Of a stretch of 6,035 nucleotides of DNA, positions 1-5,313 are shown piece by piece; position 1 is the stretch's first letter, and each line of letters starts with the position of its first letter. This stretch comes from JAULUH01 sp032111745 (GTDB taxonomy: Bacteria; Chloroflexota; Anaerolineae; JAAEKA01), in contig JAULUH010000393.1 of the NCBI GenBank assembly GCA_032111745.1, forward strand, positions 1 through 6,035, read 5' to 3'. A model generated the notes under the pieces. That model made no database searches, was not told where the DNA came from, and saw only the letters and a program-made list of their open reading frames with translations. The translations under genes were made by a program, and so were the position numbers.

Positions 1-64
1 TGTCGGTTAACGCTTCCTCTAGACGTGAGCGGGCGTAGCGAGGGTACAGAGTCGGTTCAGACAT
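1..64 (-). CDS. Partial AAA ATPase, probably DUF4143 type (N-terminus only)
   Basis: Seen: reading leftward from an ATG at 64, 21 codons are open to the window edge and give MSEPTLYPRYARSRLEEALTD. An AGGA Shine-Dalgarno-like sequence (70-73 on the complement) lies 5 bases before the ATG. Family knowledge: proteins of the AAA ATPase/DUF4143 group often start with a short tail, then an 'RYxxxRLxEALxDTPVVLxxGPRQxGKTTL' stretch. The visible residues fit the part just before the Walker A motif. These ATPases are widespread, often horizontally moved, and have no settled single role. The Walker motifs themselves lie outside the window, so the assignment rests on the N-terminal pattern only. Other P-loop proteins cannot be excluded. 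Confidence 0.55.
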   Translation of the reverse strand, partial: MSEPTLYPRYARSRLEEALTD

Positions 65-74
65 GGTTGTCCTA

Positions 75-102
75 ATTCTATTCGTTTTCGGCTAAATGAA
101 AA
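75..102 (-). promoter_or_regulatory. Candidate promoter of the leftward ATPase gene
   Basis: On the complement strand TAGAAT (75-80) matches the -10 consensus at five of six bases. TTTTCA (97-102) is a -35-like hexamer 16 bp away. Transcription would begin near 68, only a few bases before the ATG at 64, so the message would have almost no leader. The -35-like hexamer falls inside the first of the three 23-bp repeats, so whatever binds the repeats could control this promoter. Predicted by eye only. Confidence 0.35.
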
Positions 103-157
103 CTTTCCCTTCGGCCAAATGAAAGCCCCGATAACGGCAAATTGAAACGAACCGGCA
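89..157. repeat. Three direct repeats with exact 23-bp period
   Basis: Seen: CGGCTAAATGAAAAC (89-103), CGGCCAAATGAAAGC (112-126) and CGGCAAATTGAAACG (135-149) start exactly 23 bp apart. They share a core close to CGGCNAAWTGAAA, and the 8-bp spacers differ. No fourth copy is recognisable at 158. Family knowledge: IS21-family insertion sequences carry several short direct repeats of this kind near their ends as transposase-binding sites, and arrays at two helical turns are also typical of operators. Inference: either an IS21-type end left behind after the rest was lost, or an operator array for the leftward gene. No transposase gene is visible in the window, so neither reading is proven. Confidence 0.6.
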
Positions 158-385
158 ACCATAGACGTTGCCAGATCGAGTGCGTTCGCATTCCCGTTGA
201 CCTCTTGTTCTGGCAGTGCCATACGCGCCTTCGGCGGTGGAAACAGTGTAACTATCCAGTCGAATGAACGAAACGAAGCTGGAAGCAAGCGAGACATGCC
301 GAACATGCAGGGAGTCCGACTGTGGTCTTGTTACAGGCTGGCGATCTCAACATTGGGGCATTTGATCCCTTTGATGAGCTCATCC
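158..385. other. Stretch with no recognisable gene
   Basis: Open frames cross this stretch on both strands, but none gives a recognisable protein family, a plausible ribosome-binding site or a clean end. The leftward frame through 306 runs straight through the 23-bp repeats and the promoter region, which argues against its being coding. No strong hairpin, tRNA or dispersed repeat was recognised. It lies between the repeat array and the first gene fragment and is probably degraded or rearranged DNA. Confidence 0.4.
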
Positions 386-484
386 CTCCAGATCGCGGAC
401 CACTACCGTGCCCGCGGATCCTACGTACTGCTCGGTGGCCTCCACGTTACATCGCTGCCGCATGAAGCGGCACCGCACGCGGAG
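386..484 (+). pseudogene. Fragment of a B12-binding radical-SAM protein
   Basis: Seen: 33 codons read LQIADHYRARGSYVLLGG followed by LHVTSLPHEAAPHAE. Family knowledge: this matches the stretch of the cobalamin-binding domain in B12-dependent radical-SAM proteins, where 'AYxIADxYRARGxxVVxGGxHVTxLPxEAxxHAD' spans a helix, a strand and the conserved GG-H turn. The rest of the cobalamin domain and the whole CxxxCxxC radical-SAM domain are missing on both sides. The open frame continues in each direction, but without family resemblance. It is therefore a remnant of about 100 bp and not a functional gene. Its right edge abuts the opposite-strand tail-collar fragment almost exactly, suggesting a recombination junction at about 484/485. 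Confidence 0.6.
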
Positions 485-685
485 CGGGAACACACCCTGC
501 AGCGCAATGCAGAAACTGAGGGTGAGATACGGCATCATGTTGTTGTACGGCAAATTGCCGCCAGCCGGCGACAATGCAGCACCAGCCAGCGACACAAACG
601 AAGCCGTACTCGTCGTGTAGGCATTGCCACCTGCTGAGCGCGCCAGGGTGACAGCCGAGGGTTGAGCGTAAGGAACGGCTGCGTG
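485..685 (-). pseudogene. C-terminal fragment of a phage tail-collar / microcystin-dependent protein
   Basis: Seen on the complement strand: a frame containing PYAQPSAVTLARSAGG, then NAYTTSTASF, SPAGGNLPYN and NMMPYLTLSFCIALQGVFP. Family knowledge: 'GGxQPHxNMxPYLTLNFCIALQGIFPSRN' is the hallmark C-terminus of tail-collar-domain (MdpB-like) proteins, found in phage tail fibres, tailocins and contractile injection systems. The family normally has about 170-220 residues and begins with the 'GEIRxFAGNFAPxGWALCxGQ' collar domain; none of that is present here. The usual stop after FPSRN has also gone, and the frame runs on as the antisense of the radical-SAM fragment. This is a decayed or transplanted gene end. 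The left boundary is well defined; the right boundary is approximate. Confidence 0.7.
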
Positions 686-726
686 CTGAGCACGGTCCTG
701 ACGTGGGGCGCCTGCTCGGCCGCAAG

Positions 727-813
727 CTTCTTGCGCAGGCCGCCGATGCGGAAGCTGTAGTCGGGGGCTTTGGTACCGTCCCCCACCTTCAGGGGCTGGT
801 GCGTTTTCTGGAC
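727..813 (-). pseudogene. Fragment of an Eco57I/N-6 methylase-type restriction-modification protein
   Basis: Seen on the complement strand: the frame reads VQKTHQPLKVGDGTKAPDYS and continues FRIGGLRKK. Family knowledge: '(K)VGDGTKAPDYxFRIGGxRKFFVEAKKP' is a highly conserved block in the N-terminal PD-(D/E)xK-like region of large Eco57I-type or N-6 adenine-specific DNA methylase/endonuclease fusions. The PD half of the nuclease motif is kept. The sequence departs from the family right after the RK, so the expected E-x-K half is missing, as is the entire methylase domain. It is a fragment of about 29 codons in the upstream region of the MalT-like regulator. Confidence 0.6.
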
Positions 814-853
814 GGCAAGGCAAAGCGACCGGGTAGGTAGGTCAGACAGATTC

Positions 854-881
854 TTGTTGGTGAGTCCGAATGTGCTACAAT
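854..881 (+). promoter_or_regulatory. Extended -10 promoter of the MalT-like regulator
   Basis: TACAAT at 876-881 matches the -10 consensus at five of six positions and is preceded by TGC, giving the TGn extension. A weak -35, TTGTTG, sits at 854-859 with a 16-bp spacer. Initiation would fall near 888-891, at or just before the ATG at 891. No Shine-Dalgarno sequence precedes that ATG, consistent with a leaderless mRNA. The promoter covers the upstream in-frame ATG at 870, which argues against that ATG being the start. Confidence 0.5.
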
Positions 882-890
882 TCGGGTCGT

Positions 891-3650
891 ATGCCTGCCC
901 AAACTTCAGCCCTCTTGTTCACAAAACTGAACCGGCCACCGGTGCCGAGTGACTGGGTCGATCGCCCGCGCCTGATCGAGCGCCTGAACCACAGCCTGCA
1001 GCAGGGCCCGCTGACCCTGGTCTGCGCCTCAGCCGGCTTTGGAAAAACCACGCTGGTCAGCTCGTGGCTCGAGAGCCTGGCCGCGAGCGAGCGCCGGCCC
1101 ATACCAGCGGCGTGGTTATCGCTGGACGAAAGCGACAGCGAACTGACGGTCTTCCTGAGTTACTTCGTGGCCGCGATCCGTACTGTCTTCCCCGAATCTT
1201 GCGCCGAAACCCTCGCGTTGCTCCGGACGCCAAACCAGATAGCTGAGGCGCAGCTTTTGGTTACGCTCGGCAATGATCTCCAGCGCTTGCCTGGCCGCGC
1301 CGTCCTGGCGTTGGATGATTACTATACTATTCGCGGCCAGACTGTACACGATTTTCTGAGCGAGCTGCTGCGCCATTGGCCGCAACGCCTGCACCTGGTG
1401 TTGATCTCGCGCAGCAATCCGCCCTGGCCGCTGGCGAACCTGCGCGCCAAAGGCCAGGTCGTCGAGATCCGGACTCGTGATCTGCGCTTCACGCCCTCGG
1501 AAACCGCCGCGTTCCTGGACAAGGCATTGGCGGCGCCGCTCAGCCGTTCTGCGATAGCCTTGCTCGACCAGCAGTTTGAGGGCTGGATCGCCGGTCTGCG
1601 CCTGGTGATCCTGTCGCTGGGCGCCGGAGCCAACGTGGAAGGCGAGTTGACCGGCCTGGCGGGCGCCCCTGTCGAGATCGCCGACTATCTGGTGGACGAA
1701 GTCATGGCCGGTCAGACGCCGGCTATCCTCAGGTTTCTGCTGGCGACCTCCATCCTGGACCGGTTTTGCGCTGCGCTGTGCGCACACGTCCTAGACAGCG
1801 GCGCTGGCCGCGATGATCCCCCGTGCGACGTCAGGGCCTGTATTCAGTGGCTGGAGAGCAACAACCTCTTTGTGACCTCTCTGGACAACGATAGGCAGTG
1901 GTACCGCTACCACCGCCTGTTTCAGGAACTGCTCCAACGAAGACTGCTGGACGAGATGGGGCCAGAGCAGGTGACCGAGCTCCACCGCAGGGCCGCGGCC
2001 TGGCTCGCGGGACAGGGTTTGATCGACGAAGCCCTGCGCCACGCTCTGGCCATCGACGACCTGGACCTGGCCGCGCAACTGATGGTAGCGGGGCTTTGCG
2101 ATGCGCTCAACCGGGAGGATCGGTCCACATTGGATCGCTGGCTGCGGCTATTGCCCGGTGAGTTCATCCAGCGTCACCCCTGGCTCTTGACGATCAAGGC
2201 TGTTGCATTGGGGTTATCCTGGCAGCTCGCCGCCACGTGGAAGCTGCTCGGACAGATCGAGGCGCTGCTGGACGAAGGGGACGAGCATGCACTGCGCTCG
2301 ATCGACCCGCACGATCTGCCGGTGCTGCGCGGCATCATCGCCACCTTGCGGGGCCAGGAGGCGTTCGGCAACGGCCAGCCGGGCCATGCTATCGCCTACG
2401 GCGAGCAGGCGCTGGCGCTGCTCCCGAACCGGTGGAAGTATGTGCGCGGCATCGCGGTCCTCTACTGGGGTCTGGGCATGCAAGCGACCGGCCACGGCGA
2501 CGCCGCCCAGCGCGTGCTGATCGACGAGTACGAGGGTCTGCTCGAGAAAACTGATGTGTATGCGCTGCGCCTGCTCTTTACGGCCTGCTTCAACGCCATC
2601 GAGGCCGGCCACCTCGAGCAAGCAAAGCTGTTAGCGCAGGCGATGCTTGATCATGCGACGGCGAGCCGGCTACCCCTTGCCGTAGGATTTGCGCACTACC
2701 TTCTCGGAGTCGTGCATTACTACCGGAGTGACTTGGACGCTGCCAGGCAACATTTCGAGGAGCTCGTCGTCAAACGCTTCGCCGTCCATACGCAGGCCGC
2801 ACGCAATGGCGTGATCGGCCTGGCGCGGGTGTATGTGGCCAGGGCAGAGATCTCTGCAGCCTGGTCGGTCATGGAGCTCCTTGGCCAGTTTGATCTGGAT
2901 CGCCTGGGACAGGATGGCGATGATGCGCGTTCTATGCGCGCGCAACTGGCGTACTGGCAGGGTGACAGCGAATCGGCTTTTCGCTGGGCAGATAGCTTAG
3001 CAGCCCCGGTAGTGGGCCGGTCGCTGCTCTGGCTACAGGACCCGCACCTGGCAAAGGCCCGCATCCTCCTGGCGCGAGGCACGGGCGAGGATGTGCAATC
3101 GGCGCTCGATATCTTGGATGTGCTGCGCGAGTTTGCACAACATACCTTCAACGTCCGCGTCCAGATCGAAGTCCTGGCCCTCCGAGCCCTGGCGCTCGAG
3201 ATGCAAGGGGAAGCCGCTGCCGCAGTCGTCGCATTGCGGCAGGCGGTGGAACTCGCGCGGCCCGGGGGCTTCATCCGGGTTTTCGTCGACCTGGGATCAC
3301 CCATGCGCACCATGCTGCTCCGCCTTGACCGGCAAGGCTTCGCCGCCGAGACCGTACGCCGCATCCTGGCTGCGTTCCCTGAGCCTCAAGAGAAGATCGC
3401 GACCGGAGATGTCGGATCCCGGAGCCGCGCGGCCAACGCCAGGCTAGTCGAACCCCTCACCGACCGCGAGCTGGACGTCTTATCGCTGTTGCGCGAGCGG
3501 CTGAGCAACAAAGAGATCGCCAGCCAACTGGTCCTTTCCACGACGACCGTGAAGCGTTACACAGCCAATCTCTATGCCAAGCTCGGCGTCAACAAGCGTC
3601 GGGACGCCGTGGTCGAAGCGGAAGCCCTCGGCATCCTTCCTCCTCGCTGA
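891..3650 (+). CDS. MalT-like (LAL) ATP-dependent LuxR-family transcriptional regulator
   Basis: A large signal-transduction ATPase (STAND class) that would bind ATP and an unknown inducer, oligomerise and activate transcription. The 919-residue product begins with the family's usual opening, 'LLFTKLNRPPVP...DRPRLIERL' (8-32). It has a P-loop SAGFGKTT (47-54), Walker B LALDDYY (139-145), a sensor-like LVLISRSNPP (169-178), DLRFT (197-201) and GWIAGLRL (231-238). A long helical TPR-type region fills roughly 370-830. The C-terminus (about 855-919) is a GerE/LuxR helix-turn-helix with PLTDRELDVLSLL, SNKEIASQLVLSTTTVKRY and LYAKLGVNKR. Length and layout match MalT (about 900 residues). An ATG at 870 would add seven residues, but it lies inside the promoter and lacks family resemblance. 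The inducer is not predictable from sequence. It lies directly upstream of, and co-directional with, the cluster starting at 3752, a likely target. The family call is firm; target and ligand are inference. Confidence 0.95.
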   Translation: MPAQTSALLFTKLNRPPVPSDWVDRPRLIERLNHSLQQGPLTLVCASAGFGKTTLVSSWLESLAASERRPIPAAWLSLDESDSELTVFLSYFVAAIRTVFPESCAETLALLRTPNQIAEAQLLVTLGNDLQRLPGRAVLALDDYYTIRGQTVHDFLSELLRHWPQRLHLVLISRSNPPWPLANLRAKGQVVEIRTRDLRFTPSETAAFLDKALAAPLSRSAIALLDQQFEGWIAGLRLVILSLGAGANVEGELTGLAGAPVEIADYLVDEVMAGQTPAILRFLLATSILDRFCAALCAHVLDSGAGRDDPPCDVRACIQWLESNNLFVTSLDNDRQWYRYHRLFQELLQRRLLDEMGPEQVTELHRRAAAWLAGQGLIDEALRHALAIDDLDLAAQLMVAGLCDALNREDRSTLDRWLRLLPGEFIQRHPWLLTIKAVALGLSWQLAATWKLLGQIEALLDEGDEHALRSIDPHDLPVLRGIIATLRGQEAFGNGQPGHAIAYGEQALALLPNRWKYVRGIAVLYWGLGMQATGHGDAAQRVLIDEYEGLLEKTDVYALRLLFTACFNAIEAGHLEQAKLLAQAMLDHATASRLPLAVGFAHYLLGVVHYYRSDLDAARQHFEELVVKRFAVHTQAARNGVIGLARVYVARAEISAAWSVMELLGQFDLDRLGQDGDDARSMRAQLAYWQGDSESAFRWADSLAAPVVGRSLLWLQDPHLAKARILLARGTGEDVQSALDILDVLREFAQHTFNVRVQIEVLALRALALEMQGEAAAAVVALRQAVELARPGGFIRVFVDLGSPMRTMLLRLDRQGFAAETVRRILAAFPEPQEKIATGDVGSRSRAANARLVEPLTDRELDVLSLLRERLSNKEIASQLVLSTTTVKRYTANLYAKLGVNKRRDAVVEAEALGILPPR

Positions 3651-3679
3651 CCGCCCTTTTCCCTCCTGGTTGATCGCCA

Positions 3680-3712
3680 TCACCTTTTTGTCACCCTTTT
3701 CTCACCCTTTTG
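3680..3712. repeat. Three tandem 11-bp direct repeats, candidate operator
   Basis: TCACCTTTTTG (3680-3690), TCACCCTTTTC (3691-3701) and TCACCCTTTTG (3702-3712) follow one another with no gap. The copies differ only at position 6 (T or C) and at the last base. An 11-bp pitch puts every copy on the same face of the helix, as in the direct-repeat operators of OmpR/PhoP-type response regulators and SARP activators. The array sits in the 101-bp gap between the regulator and the small-gene cluster, about 40 bp before the ATG at 3752, where an activator would contact RNA polymerase. MalT itself binds short asymmetric boxes in direct repeat, so the LAL regulator is also a candidate binder. What binds here is not shown by sequence. 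Confidence 0.7.
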
Positions 3713-3751
3713 GTGGTATCACATCTCGAGTATTGGCGCGACAATAGCAGC

Positions 3752-4012
3752 ATGAATGCTGTGCTGCCTCCGAGTCGCTCAGGGTTTGATCGCCCGGCAA
3801 CGTACCGAATTGACGTACAGGGCCGCATTCCAGCCAGATGGTGCGATCGTCTGGAAGGCATGGCCATCATGGAAGGCTCAGCGGAGGCCGAGCCGCCTGT
3901 GACCACACTGGTGGGTGAGCTGGCCGATCAGGTCGCCCTGGCCGGCGTGCTCAACACGCTGGTCGAGCTGCATCTGTCAGTGGTTTCGGTGGAGCGCTTG
4001 TCCGTCCGATAG
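3752..4012 (+). CDS. Small 'VQGRI' family protein of unknown function
   Basis: An 86-residue soluble protein. The visible pattern is YRIDVQGRIPARWCDRLEGM (18-37), then VTTLVGELADQVALAGVL (50-67) and LHLSVVSVERL (73-83). I recognise this as a widespread uncharacterised small protein, common in Chloroflexota, with the general form 'IRVQGxLxxxWxxWFxGL...LxGxVxDQAALHGLLxxIRDLGLPLxSVxR'. It is often found next to LAL-type regulators. No catalytic motif, signal peptide or membrane segment is visible. The ATG at 3752 is preferred over an in-frame TTG at 3710, which falls within the repeat array. No Shine-Dalgarno sequence precedes the ATG; a GACAAT at 3740-3745 could be a weak -10 giving a leaderless message. 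It is the first gene of the cluster, 30 bp before the DUF6325 gene. Role unknown. Confidence 0.8.
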   Translation: MNAVLPPSRSGFDRPATYRIDVQGRIPARWCDRLEGMAIMEGSAEAEPPVTTLVGELADQVALAGVLNTLVELHLSVVSVERLSVR

Positions 4013-4042
4013 ATCGTGACGCTTCTTGAAAGGAGATATTCA

Positions 4043-4483
4043 ATGACATTAGGTCCCATCGACTTCATCGCACTGGAGTTCCCCGGCAATCGGTTCAGGG
4101 GTGAGATTCTGCCTGACCTGCTAGAGTTGGTCGACAAGGAGATCATCCGCGTCATCGACCTGGTCATTATCATGAAGGATCAGGAAGGCCAGGTTACCGT
4201 TCGCGAGTTGCGCGAGCTCGATCCCGCGCACGTCGAATTGTTCAGCCCGTTGAAGGCTGAAGTGAGCGAGATGATCACCGTGATCGACATCAACCTGATT
4301 GCGGAGAAGCTCGCCGACAACAGCACCGCGGCGTTACTCCTGATTGAGAACCTGTGGGCGAAGAAGACGCAGCAGGCCATGTTGGATGCCAACGGCCGGG
4401 CGGTGATGTTCGAGCGCATCCCACATGATGTTGTGGAAGAGGCGCTGGCCGACATCGGGGCCCTGGCTGCAACCGAGGCGTAA
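4043..4483 (+). CDS. DUF6325 family protein
   Basis: A 146-residue protein matching the DUF6325 pattern: an N-terminal 'LGPIDFIALEFPGNRFRGEI' (3-22), 'IRVIDLVIIMKDQEG' (35-49), an acidic centre, 'STAALLLIENLWAKK' (94-108) and a terminal 'ERIPHDVVEEALADI' (124-138). Family knowledge: DUF6325 members are small cytosolic proteins of unknown biochemical function, resembling DUF1269-type proteins, and are often encoded beside SHOCT proteins in Actinobacteria and Chloroflexota. The start at 4043 follows AGGAGA (4031-4036) at a 6-base spacing; this is one of the best ribosome-binding sites in the window. It is separated from the SHOCT gene by 66 bp. No membrane helix was seen. Length is normal for the family and there is no sign of damage. 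Confidence 0.85.
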   Translation: MTLGPIDFIALEFPGNRFRGEILPDLLELVDKEIIRVIDLVIIMKDQEGQVTVRELRELDPAHVELFSPLKAEVSEMITVIDINLIAEKLADNSTAALLLIENLWAKKTQQAMLDANGRAVMFERIPHDVVEEALADIGALAATEA

Positions 4484-4492
4484 GAACCAGAT

Positions 4493-4525
4493 TCCGGCGA
4501 TGCTCTAAGCGGAGCGGATGCCGGA
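4493..4525. other. Stem-loop between the DUF6325 and SHOCT genes
   Basis: TCCGGC (4493-4498) pairs with GCCGGA (4520-4525), and inside it GCTC (4502-4505) pairs with GAGC (4512-4515), leaving a small asymmetric internal loop and a 6-base apical loop. No T-run follows, so this is more likely an intercistronic mRNA structure than a terminator. It could modulate processing or translation of the SHOCT gene. Confidence 0.35.
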
Positions 4526-4526
4526 G

Positions 4527-4544
4527 CCAATCGATCATTGGAGG
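4527..4544 (+). promoter_or_regulatory. Small hairpin overlapping the SHOCT ribosome-binding site
   Basis: CCAAT (4527-4531) and ATTGG (4537-4541) are perfect inverted repeats around a 5-base loop. The right arm covers the first two bases of the GGAGG Shine-Dalgarno sequence (4540-4544). The stem is only 5 bp, so any masking of the site would be weak or temperature-sensitive. Confidence 0.3.
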
Positions 4545-4549
4545 ATCAA

Positions 4550-4915
4550 ATGTTTCGACGAATGCGACCAAGACCGCTAGTCCGCGCCGCAGGCGTCGCG
4601 GCCACCACCGCCGTAGTTGCTGGGACCGCGGGCGCTGTGAGCCACCACCAACAGCAGAAGTACGCGCAGCAAAATGCGGCTGCGCAGCAACAGCAGGACC
4701 TGGCCTATCAGCAGGGGATGGCCGACGCGCAGGGTCAACAACAGTATGCGCCGCCCCCGCCACAGGTTGCGTCCGAGCCAGCGCCAGCGCTTGCGGCGCC
4801 GGCCGCCGGGTCTGACCTGACATCCCAGCTCCAACAACTGGCGCAGTTGCACACCGCCGGCGTGTTGAGCGACGACGAATTCGCCGCGGCGAAGGCGAAG
4901 CTCCTGAGCGGTTGA
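4550..4915 (+). CDS. Membrane-anchored SHOCT-domain protein
   Basis: A 121-residue protein in three parts. Residues 1-9 are basic (MFRRMRPRP) and are followed by a small-residue hydrophobic segment (about 10-30), a single membrane anchor with the N-terminus probably inside. Residues 31-88 are low complexity: Gln/Ala-rich (QQQ, AAAQQQQ), then Pro/Ala-rich (PPPP, PAPALAAPAA). Residues 89-119 form a SHOCT motif, 'DLTSQLQQLAQLHTAGVLSD' then 'DEFAAAKAKLL'. Family knowledge: SHOCT is a short C-terminal helical module thought to mediate oligomerisation, with no enzyme activity of its own. The start is ATG 4550, behind GGAGG (4540-4544) with a 5-base spacing. The in-frame TTG at 4538 lies at the edge of that site and is rejected. 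Its neighbour DUF6325 is a frequent partner. Function unknown. Confidence 0.85.
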   Translation: MFRRMRPRPLVRAAGVAATTAVVAGTAGAVSHHQQQKYAQQNAAAQQQQDLAYQQGMADAQGQQQYAPPPPQVASEPAPALAAPAAGSDLTSQLQQLAQLHTAGVLSDDEFAAAKAKLLSG

Positions 4916-4927
4916 TCCCGTACATAC

Positions 4928-4960
4928 CGCTGCCGGCGGGTCGCGGACCCGCCGGCAGCG
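4928..4960. terminator. Perfect 15-bp GC-rich stem-loop after the SHOCT gene
   Basis: CGCTGCCGGCGGGTC (4928-4942) is exactly complementary to 4946-4960, with a 3-base GCG loop. It lies 12 bp after the SHOCT stop and 29 bp before the next start. There is no T-run afterwards, so it is not a standard intrinsic terminator. It is better read as a partial terminator, a 3'-end stabilising structure or a processing site that could separate expression of the first three genes from the membrane genes downstream. Confidence 0.6.
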
Positions 4961-4989
4961 CATCACACCCATCAGTTTGGAGGTTGATC

Positions 4990-5280
4990 ATGTGCTGTTT
5001 CTTCACGATCCTGGTCTTTCTCGGTCCCCGCATTGCGGCGCCGATCTAGTGGTTGGTCCAGCCGGTTCGCTGGAGCGCTGCCTTCAACAACAACATCCTC
5101 TGGCCGATCCTGGGCATCATCTTTGTGCCCTGGACCACCATCATGTACGTCCTCGTCGCCCCGGCCGGCGTCGCCGGTTGGGATTGGCTGGGGCTCGGAT
5201 TGGGTCTGCTGGCCGATGTCGCCTGGTGGGCTGGCGGCGGATTCCGCAAGCGCGTGCCGGGCTACACCGGGCAGTATTAG
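4990..5280 (+). pseudogene. Small two-helix membrane protein gene interrupted by an in-frame TAG
   Basis: The ATG at 4990 follows a strong GGAGG (4979-4983) at a 6-base spacing, and the frame is coherent from codon 1 to a TAG at 5278-5280, except for a TAG at codon 20 (5047-5049). The N-terminal part, MCCFFTILVFLGPRIAAPI, and the part after the stop, WLVQPVRWSAAFNNNILWPI and onward, read as one protein. I recognise it as a common uncharacterised small membrane protein with the pattern 'FLGPRxxxxxWWLxxPxxWxxAFxxxxWPxLGxIFLPWTTxMYVLVxP...GLGLLADxxxxxGG...VPGYxG'. Membrane segments are at about 36-57 and 66-83. The interruption is one codon with no frameshift, so it is a recent nonsense change, a sequencing error or suppression. 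No ribosome-binding site supports restarting at the TTG at 5053. Function of the family is unknown. Confidence 0.7.
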
Positions 5281-5313
5281 CATCACTGCGACGCACTTAA
5301 TCGAGACGCTACG

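Noticed and set aside
89..149. Short CRISPR array
   Set aside because: Repeats are 15 bp and imperfect with 8-bp spacers; this is far from CRISPR geometry and no cas gene is present.
197..637. 146-codon rightward open frame as a real gene
   Set aside because: Only about 33 of its codons resemble a protein family; the rest is unrelated, partly antisense to the tail-collar fragment, and no ribosome-binding site precedes it.
380..823. 147-codon leftward open frame as an intact tail-collar protein
   Set aside because: Only codons about 47-113 match the family. The collar domain is missing, and both flanks are antisense or other-frame remains of different genes.
870..890. Upstream in-frame ATG (870) as the start of the MalT-like regulator
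   Set aside because: It overlaps the predicted -10 element, has no ribosome-binding site, and the seven added residues do not resemble the family's N-terminus; ATG 891 fits better.
1116..1787. Long leftward open frame inside the regulator gene
   Set aside because: It is antisense to the well-supported ATPase domain; it is a by-product of high GC content and has no family resemblance.
3668..3689. Weak intrinsic terminator after the regulator (GGT-GAT/ATC-ACC stem followed by TTTTT)
   Set aside because: The stem is only 6 bp with a bulged base, and its right arm and T-run are the first unit of the 11-bp repeat array, which explains the sequence better.
4290..5033. Leftward 247-codon open frame across the DUF6325-SHOCT region
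   Set aside because: Antisense to two supported genes; the product is Arg/Pro/Ala-rich, as expected from shadow frames in GC-rich DNA.
5047..5049. Programmed recoding (for example pyrrolysine) at the TAG
   Set aside because: No pyrrolysine system, stimulatory structure or family precedent is visible; a simple nonsense change or sequence error is more likely, though read-through cannot be excluded.
5053..5280. Independent shorter gene starting at the TTG after the TAG
   Set aside because: No ribosome-binding site precedes the TTG, while the strong site before 4990 and the family-like first 19 residues show that the gene begins upstream.
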